Shown here piece by piece: positions 7,054 to 10,426 of a stretch of DNA of 10,426 bases. The position numbers and the translations under genes were made by a program. Each line of letters opens with the position of its first letter. The first letter of the stretch is position 1. Source of the stretch: Candidatus Methanomethylophilaceae archaeon (lineage in GTDB: Archaea; Thermoplasmatota; Thermoplasmata; Methanomassiliicoccales; Methanomethylophilaceae); contig JAFZXW010000157.1 of assembly GCA_017616575.1 (NCBI GenBank), positions 1 to 10,426 of the forward strand. Direction: 5' to 3'. Below the pieces are notes generated by a model. It was not told the DNA's origin. It saw only the letters and a list, made by a program, of their open reading frames with translations, and searched no databases.

Positions 7054-8459
7054 ATAGTCTGAACTCGGCGGTCTGGAATCTTGCTTTCTTCATTCCGCTC
7101 GTCCCAGCCTGCCTGGCTGCATACGCCTTCTTCGGGTTCCTGCTGTCTTTTTTCCCATTAAAGGCCATCACCTTCTTATTTGACGATATAGAGCCGTTTA
7201 AGGCCGTCCCCGCAATAATCGGCTGCTTCGGGTTTCTCGTTGTTTGTTTCACCCCTTTGGGTAGAGACTTTGGCATGGTGCAAAACATCCCCGAGTCGAA
7301 GACATACCCTGTGCCGTTCATTGGGTTCAGCGAGATGTGGGAGAGCCTGGCGTCTGAGTTCAAAAGCCTCGCATATTATCTGCTCTTGTACAGTTTCTTG
7401 TTATTCCCCATAACCTTCCCCATCCTCGTAGTGACCGTCGTTGCAACGGTGCTGCTGTTCCCATATTTAGCGCTCGTCGACGCGGCCTACTACGTCGTCA
7501 TGGCCGTGGCGAAGGCCGTGGACAAGCGGCAGTACAGAACCAACACGAAGCGCCTCGTCTGTCCCGAGTGCGGAAGGGCCTCCGGCCGCCCGTTCTACGA
7601 TGTCGGCACCAGCGCCATCGAGGGGTTGCGTCCGAGCAAGAACGGCATATTCTCGGTGGAGATGGAGACGGCGTCATTTCCTTGCTTCGGGTCCAAGGGG
7701 GGCAGGAAGGGGCTCGTCCAGTCGTGTCCTCTGTGCTCTTCTGTGCTTGAGACGGCGGAAGGCAAGCCTTTCGTCTTGTCTGTCGCCGGGGCGCCGTCCT
7801 CCGGGAAGACCAGCTTCGTCCACTCCGTCACGGGAAGGCTCGTATCCACCTCCGGGAACGGCAAGGCCGACAAGGCAGGCCTATACCACGCATGGGAGGG
7901 GGCCGAACTCGCGGCGTACCGCGCCGGAACATGCGACCCCACGCCTGCATCTTTTCAGAAGCCGCATGTCGTGAAGCTGGAATCCGGCAGGCTGACCACA
8001 TGCAGGCTTCTGTACATGTACGACATCGGGGGCGCGTTCTTCACCGGGCAGATTGAGACCGACATGCAGCCCCAGTACGCGTTCAGCGACGCCTTGGCGT
8101 TTGTCCTGGACCCTACGTGCGACAGGCCCGCGGACGCCGCCCTGGACGCCTACAGGGTGTTCGTTGGAAGGTACCGCCAGTTCAACAGGATGGACGCGTC
8201 TATGAGGATCGACGTCCCGCTGGCCATAGTTGTGACGCACGCGGACGTCCCCGGGCCGCTGAGCTGGCTGTCCGGATCGGAGCTCAGGGACAGGATGGCA
8301 GACATAGGCTACTTCAACCTGGTGAACTCCGCGGAGAGGGACTTCCGCAGGGTGTCGTTCTTCTCCTGCGACGCGAGAAAGGAGTGCAAGGAGACAGGGG
8401 ATGCCGTGAAGAGGCTTTGCGAGGACGCCGGCGAGGATATCGGACAATTCTTCAGCTGA
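7050..8459 (+). CDS. Membrane-anchored zinc-ribbon GTPase (double-GTPase 2-like)
   Basis: A 469-residue protein in three parts. Residues 1-155 are strongly hydrophobic, with about four membrane helices (near 8-38, 50-70, and two between 108 and 152). A zinc-ribbon-like module follows with C171-x2-C174 and C226-x2-C229. The C-terminal half is a P-loop GTPase: Walker A G247-APSS-GKTS (Lys253, Thr254), a G3-like D325-IGG, a hydrophobic strand with 'FVLDPT', and a G4-like T396-HAD399 in place of NKxD. Motif wording and architecture resemble the 'double-GTPase 2' (DO-GTPase2) group that Aravind and colleagues linked to conflict and signalling systems; that assignment is from memory and moderate. 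The soluble domain should face the cytoplasm. The GTG start at 7050 overlaps the upstream TGA by four bases, with GAGAG at 7036-7040 as ribosome binding site, so it is translationally coupled to the propeller gene. It ends in TGA 67 bases before mptD. Confidence 0.84.
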   Translation: MNSLNSAVWNLAFFIPLVPACLAAYAFFGFLLSFFPLKAITFLFDDIEPFKAVPAIIGCFGFLVVCFTPLGRDFGMVQNIPESKTYPVPFIGFSEMWESLASEFKSLAYYLLLYSFLLFPITFPILVVTVVATVLLFPYLALVDAAYYVVMAVAKAVDKRQYRTNTKRLVCPECGRASGRPFYDVGTSAIEGLRPSKNGIFSVEMETASFPCFGSKGGRKGLVQSCPLCSSVLETAEGKPFVLSVAGAPSSGKTSFVHSVTGRLVSTSGNGKADKAGLYHAWEGAELAAYRAGTCDPTPASFQKPHVVKLESGRLTTCRLLYMYDIGGAFFTGQIETDMQPQYAFSDALAFVLDPTCDRPADAALDAYRVFVGRYRQFNRMDASMRIDVPLAIVVTHADVPGPLSWLSGSELRDRMADIGYFNLVNSAERDFRRVSFFSCDARKECKETGDAVKRLCEDAGEDIGQFFS

Positions 8460-8495
8460 ACAATGCCGAGGCTGATTCGATCATCGGCGGGTAGT

Positions 8496-8503
8496 GTTAA
8501 ATC
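8496..8503 (+). promoter_or_regulatory. TATA box of mptD (leaderless transcript)
   Basis: GTTAAATC starts 31 bases before the mptD ATG at 8527. With archaeal spacing of about 25 bases, transcription would begin at or next to the ATG. No Shine-Dalgarno sequence is present in the C/T-rich stretch just before the ATG. Both facts fit a leaderless mRNA. Confidence 0.5.
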
Positions 8504-8526
8504 TTCCACGGGCCATTCTCCCTCTC

Positions 8527-8910
8527 ATGATAGACAGGGAGCAGGTTGCGGCATCCAGGTTCAACTGCAGCGAGCGCGAGAGGGCGATTTTCGAGGCCGG
8601 AGTGAAGATGGCCACCATATACCACCAGTTCGTCGGCACTCCCGTGAACGCGAACACCGTCTAGGGGCTCGAGAGGGCCATATCCGAAGCCATATGCGTT
8701 CAGCCTTACACCTATTCCGCCACGGTCCGCATCGACATGTCTGTATTCCCGGAGGACAAGGACAAATACTCCTACATCTCCTTGAGCGGGGACATGATCG
8801 ACGCGAGGGTAAGGATAAGGATCGGCTCCTGCGAGGTGACCGCGGAGATGCGCTATGACGAGATCCTGAAATACCCTCTGATGTACGTCGCATCGGTCAG
8901 AGAGCTCTGA
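8527..8910 (+). CDS. mptD: Archaeal dihydroneopterin aldolase MptD, in-frame UAG
   Basis: Cleaves 7,8-dihydroneopterin to 6-hydroxymethyl-7,8-dihydropterin and glycolaldehyde in pterin (tetrahydromethanopterin or folate-type) synthesis. Reading TAG 8662-8664 as an amino acid gives 127 residues, the usual family size. Family signatures lie on both sides of the UAG: CSERERAIFEAG (14-25) and HQFVGTPV (33-40) before it; VQPY (58-61), YSYISLSGDMIDARV (81-95) and YPLMY (116-120) after it. The Glu23-to-Gln59 spacing of 36 equals that of the catalytic Glu25 and Gln61 that I recall for M. jannaschii MJ1585, so the UAG fills one normal residue position (46). Under the standard code only a 45-residue N-terminal piece would be made, and the downstream piece would have to start at ATG 8737 without Gln59. 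No Shine-Dalgarno; probably leaderless. It ends in TGA. A recent nonsense mutation is the main alternative. Confidence 0.85.
8662..8664 (+). other. In-frame UAG, candidate pyrrolysine codon 46 of mptD
   Basis: The UAG sits between the conserved HQFVGTPV segment and the helix carrying VQPY, in the context Val-UAG-Gly, without any length change relative to the family as I remember it. Conserved sequence in the same frame on both sides shows this is one gene. Pyrrolysine insertion is the expected reading in Methanomassiliicoccales. Confidence 0.78.
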
Positions 8911-8935
8911 GATCGCCGTTTGCACTAGGCTGTCC

Positions 8936-8950
8936 AGCTGTGGCACAGCT
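8936..8950. promoter_or_regulatory. 15-base palindrome on the THEP1 promoter, possible operator
   Basis: A perfect inverted repeat with arms AGCTGTG and CACAGCT around one central G. Its right end overlaps the first bases of the TATA box (8949-8956) and covers where the BRE element would lie. The one-base centre makes an RNA hairpin with full arms impossible and no T-run follows, so a dimeric repressor site fits better than a terminator. Confidence 0.4.
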
Positions 8951-8956
8951 TAAATA
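8949..8956 (+). promoter_or_regulatory. TATA box of the THEP1-trm1 operon
   Basis: CTTAAATA lies 52-59 bases before the chosen ATG at 9008. Transcription would begin near 8976-8982. This makes the in-frame ATG at 8957, which touches the TATA box, an unlikely translation start. Confidence 0.55.
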
Positions 8957-8993
8957 ATGCGCTGGCCATACGGTATACTCGCTCTACGTTCTA

Positions 8994-9000
8994 GAGGGTG
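8994..9000 (+). promoter_or_regulatory. Ribosome binding site deciding the THEP1 start
   Basis: GAGGGTG lies seven bases before ATG 9008 and is close to the archaeal GGAGGTG consensus. It selects 9008 over the upstream in-frame ATG at 8957. Confidence 0.6.
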
Positions 9001-9007
9001 CGTCAAG

Positions 9008-9655
9008 ATGGTCTCCGATATAAAGATTGGAATAACCGGACTGCCCGGTTCGGACAAGACGTACGCCTTGCTTCGTATAATAGAGATGCTCCGCGAGGAA
9101 GGCATAGTCCTCGGGGGGATGATAAACGAGCCCGTCGACGAGGAGCGGCCTCATTCCTCCGAGGAGAGGAAGGAGTCCACGAGGGAGGCCGTCCACAGAT
9201 CCCCGGTCAGGGGCAAGCGCCGCGCCGGGTTCACGGTCAGGGACCTCATGACCGGCGAGAAGGTCCAGTTCGCCAGCACCGAAATCGAGAGCAAGGTCAT
9301 GGTCGGCAGGATCGGCGTCGACCTGACCAAGTTCGAGGAGGTCGGGGTCAAGGCCATCAGGAACGCCTGCAGGAAGGCGGAGGAGGGCCAGGAGCCTGAC
9401 TTCGAGGAGTGCGACATCATAGTCATCGACGAGGTCGGCAAGATGGAGGTCGAGAGCGAGGCCTTCGTCGAGGCTGTGAAGGAGGCGCTGGACGCCGACA
9501 AGCCCATGATAATAACCCTCCACAAGAAGTCGAGGAACCCTCTTCTCCAAGACATCAGGCGCAGGGACGACGTCCGCATCCTCGAGGTCACCCCTGCCAA
9601 CAGGAACATCCTGCCTTTCAAGGTCGTGCGCCTTCTCAACGGTGAGAACGTTTGA
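9008..9655 (+). CDS. THEP1-like nucleoside-triphosphatase with variant P-loop
   Basis: A 215-residue P-loop protein of the THEP1 group, which hydrolyses nucleoside triphosphates in vitro and whose physiological role is unclear. Walker A is at residues 11-18 but reads GLPGS-Asp16-Lys17-Thr18: the glycine before the Lys is replaced by Asp. Walker B is well kept as IIVIDEVGKMEVES (137-150), with Asp141, Glu142 and the family's Gly-Lys-Met-Glu. Residues 76-84 (TVRDLMTGE) match the second-strand pattern of the family. Residues 41-73 form a charged insertion rich in Glu, Arg and Ser, which explains the extra length over the usual 175-190 residues. The start is ATG 9008, set by GAGGGTG and the TATA position. 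It overlaps trm1 by four bases (TTGA), so the two are probably cotranscribed and coupled. The Asp16 change could weaken phosphate binding. Family confident; activity uncertain. Confidence 0.85.
   Translation: MVSDIKIGITGLPGSDKTYALLRIIEMLREEGIVLGGMINEPVDEERPHSSEERKESTREAVHRSPVRGKRRAGFTVRDLMTGEKVQFASTEIESKVMVGRIGVDLTKFEEVGVKAIRNACRKAEEGQEPDFEECDIIVIDEVGKMEVESEAFVEAVKEALDADKPMIITLHKKSRNPLLQDIRRRDDVRILEVTPANRNILPFKVVRLLNGENV
9641..9646 (+). promoter_or_regulatory. Ribosome binding site of trm1
   Basis: GGTGAG lies five bases before the TTG at 9652, inside the last codons of the upstream gene. It supports the TTG start. Confidence 0.55.
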
Positions 9656-10426
9656 TCCCGCCAGGAGTCCTCATCAGAGAGGGGTCCACCGACATCCTCG
9701 TGCCGTCGGACCATTCCGTCCACGGCCCCGGTTCTATCAAAGGCTCGGTCTTCTTCAACGAGCAGATGGCCTTCAACCGCGACGTCAGCGTGATGTTATT
9801 GCGCGCGCTGGGACGCGGGCTCTCGGTCGCCGATGCCATGGCGGCCACGGGATCAAGGTCGGTGAGGATAGCCAACGAGGTTCCTGGCACTGTCGTCGTG
9901 GCCAACGACATAAGCCCGGATGCCGTCTCCTACATCGACGCGAACATCGACTTGAACGCCCTTTCGAACTGCGTCAGCTCGAACAGGAACATGCATTCAC
10001 TCTTCGCTGAGGAGACCTTCGACTACGTGGACCTCGATCCTTTCGGGTCTCCGGTGCCGTTCGTGCAGTCCGCCATACGCGGATGCCGTCGGAAAGGAGT
10101 ATTGGCCGTCACCGCCACCGACACCGCCCCGCTGGCCGGCGCCCATGCGGTCAAATGCAGGCGCAGGTACCAGTCCGAGCCGGTCAGGGGGTACATGTGC
10201 CACGAGGGCGGACTCAGGATACTCATGTGCTCCTTGGCGAGGGAGCTGGCCAAGTTCGACAGGGGCATGAGGCCGCTGCTCTCGTTCTACGCCGACCATT
10301 ACTTCAGGACCTACATTCAAATAGAGGAGGGTGCCGTCGCCGCGGATTCCGCCCTCTCCAAGCTCGGATACATGGAGTACGACATGGAGACCTTGGAGCG
10401 CTCCGTGTCGTCCGAGAAGGACGCAA
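9652..10426 (+). CDS. trm1: tRNA (guanine26-N2) dimethyltransferase Trm1, 3'-partial
   Basis: Uses S-adenosylmethionine to make N2,N2-dimethylguanosine at position 26 of tRNAs, stabilising the hinge between the D and anticodon arms. The visible 258 residues are roughly two thirds of the usual 370-390. Motifs in order: FFNEQMAFNRD (34-44), AdoMet motif I DAMAATGSRSVRIA (61-74), the acidic loop AND (84-86), catalytic DLDPFGSP (127-134) and ATDTAPLAG (155-163). In the last motif Ala162 stands where I recall Cys in many relatives. The start is TTG 9652, which overlaps the upstream TGA (TTGA) and has GGTGAG five bases before it. No in-frame ATG or GTG exists until Val15 (GTG), which would cut into the conserved N-terminus. 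The frame is open through the right edge of the window. Confidence 0.93.
   Translation, partial: MIPPGVLIREGSTDILVPSDHSVHGPGSIKGSVFFNEQMAFNRDVSVMLLRALGRGLSVADAMAATGSRSVRIANEVPGTVVVANDISPDAVSYIDANIDLNALSNCVSSNRNMHSLFAEETFDYVDLDPFGSPVPFVQSAIRGCRRKGVLAVTATDTAPLAGAHAVKCRRRYQSEPVRGYMCHEGGLRILMCSLARELAKFDRGMRPLLSFYADHYFRTYIQIEEGAVAADSALSKLGYMEYDMETLERSVSSEKDA

Noticed and set aside
8465..8488. Inverted repeat GCCGA...TCGGC after the GTPase gene, considered as a terminator
   Set aside because: The stem is short with a bulge and no T-run follows; it lies just upstream of the mptD TATA box and may be chance.
8957..9007. Upstream ATG start for the THEP1-like gene
   Set aside because: This ATG touches the TATA box and would precede the predicted transcription start; ATG 9008 has GAGGGTG at the right distance.

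Overview
The window looks like a piece of an archaeal chromosome, most likely a methanogen of the order Methanomassiliicoccales (class Thermoplasmata). The pointers are an archaeal Trm1 tRNA methyltransferase, an archaeal-type dihydroneopterin aldolase (MptD), TATA boxes of the TTAAATA type about 25-30 bases before starts, a very large InlB-like repeat surface protein, G+C-rich coding sequence, and in-frame UAG codons inside two otherwise intact genes. That order is known to decode UAG as pyrrolysine. All placed genes lie on the + strand. The assignment is inference; no rRNA or tRNA gene is present to confirm it.

Layout. Bases 2-2416 are the 3' part of a secreted or surface protein made of nine tandem repeats of about 78 residues, closed by a strong hairpin/T-run terminator (2425-2452). 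A TATA box then leads into a complete citrate synthase of the clostridial type (2530-3879), followed by a small YbjN-like protein (3918-4376). Bases 4377-4755 hold no convincing gene, only a TATA box (4490-4497) and a probable leader. Next comes a two-gene, translationally coupled unit: a beta-propeller-like protein (4756-7053) interrupted by an in-frame UAG at 6037-6039, and a membrane-anchored zinc-ribbon GTPase (7050-8459) whose GTG start overlaps the propeller's TGA stop. The last block is mptD (8527-8910, in-frame UAG at 8662-8664, apparently leaderless), a THEP1-like nucleotidase (9008-9655) with an altered Walker A motif and a palindrome on its promoter, and the start of trm1 (TTG start at 9652, running off the end).

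The main result is the pair of in-frame UAG codons. In mptD the conserved family core lies on both sides of the UAG in one frame. In the propeller gene the frame stays open for 1011 bases beyond the UAG and ends in a GTGA overlap with the next gene. All seven gene ends visible in the window use TGA, none TAG. Read with the standard code, both genes would be annotated as broken fragments. The second point of interest is the UAG-containing propeller plus membrane GTPase unit, which I cannot assign to a named system.
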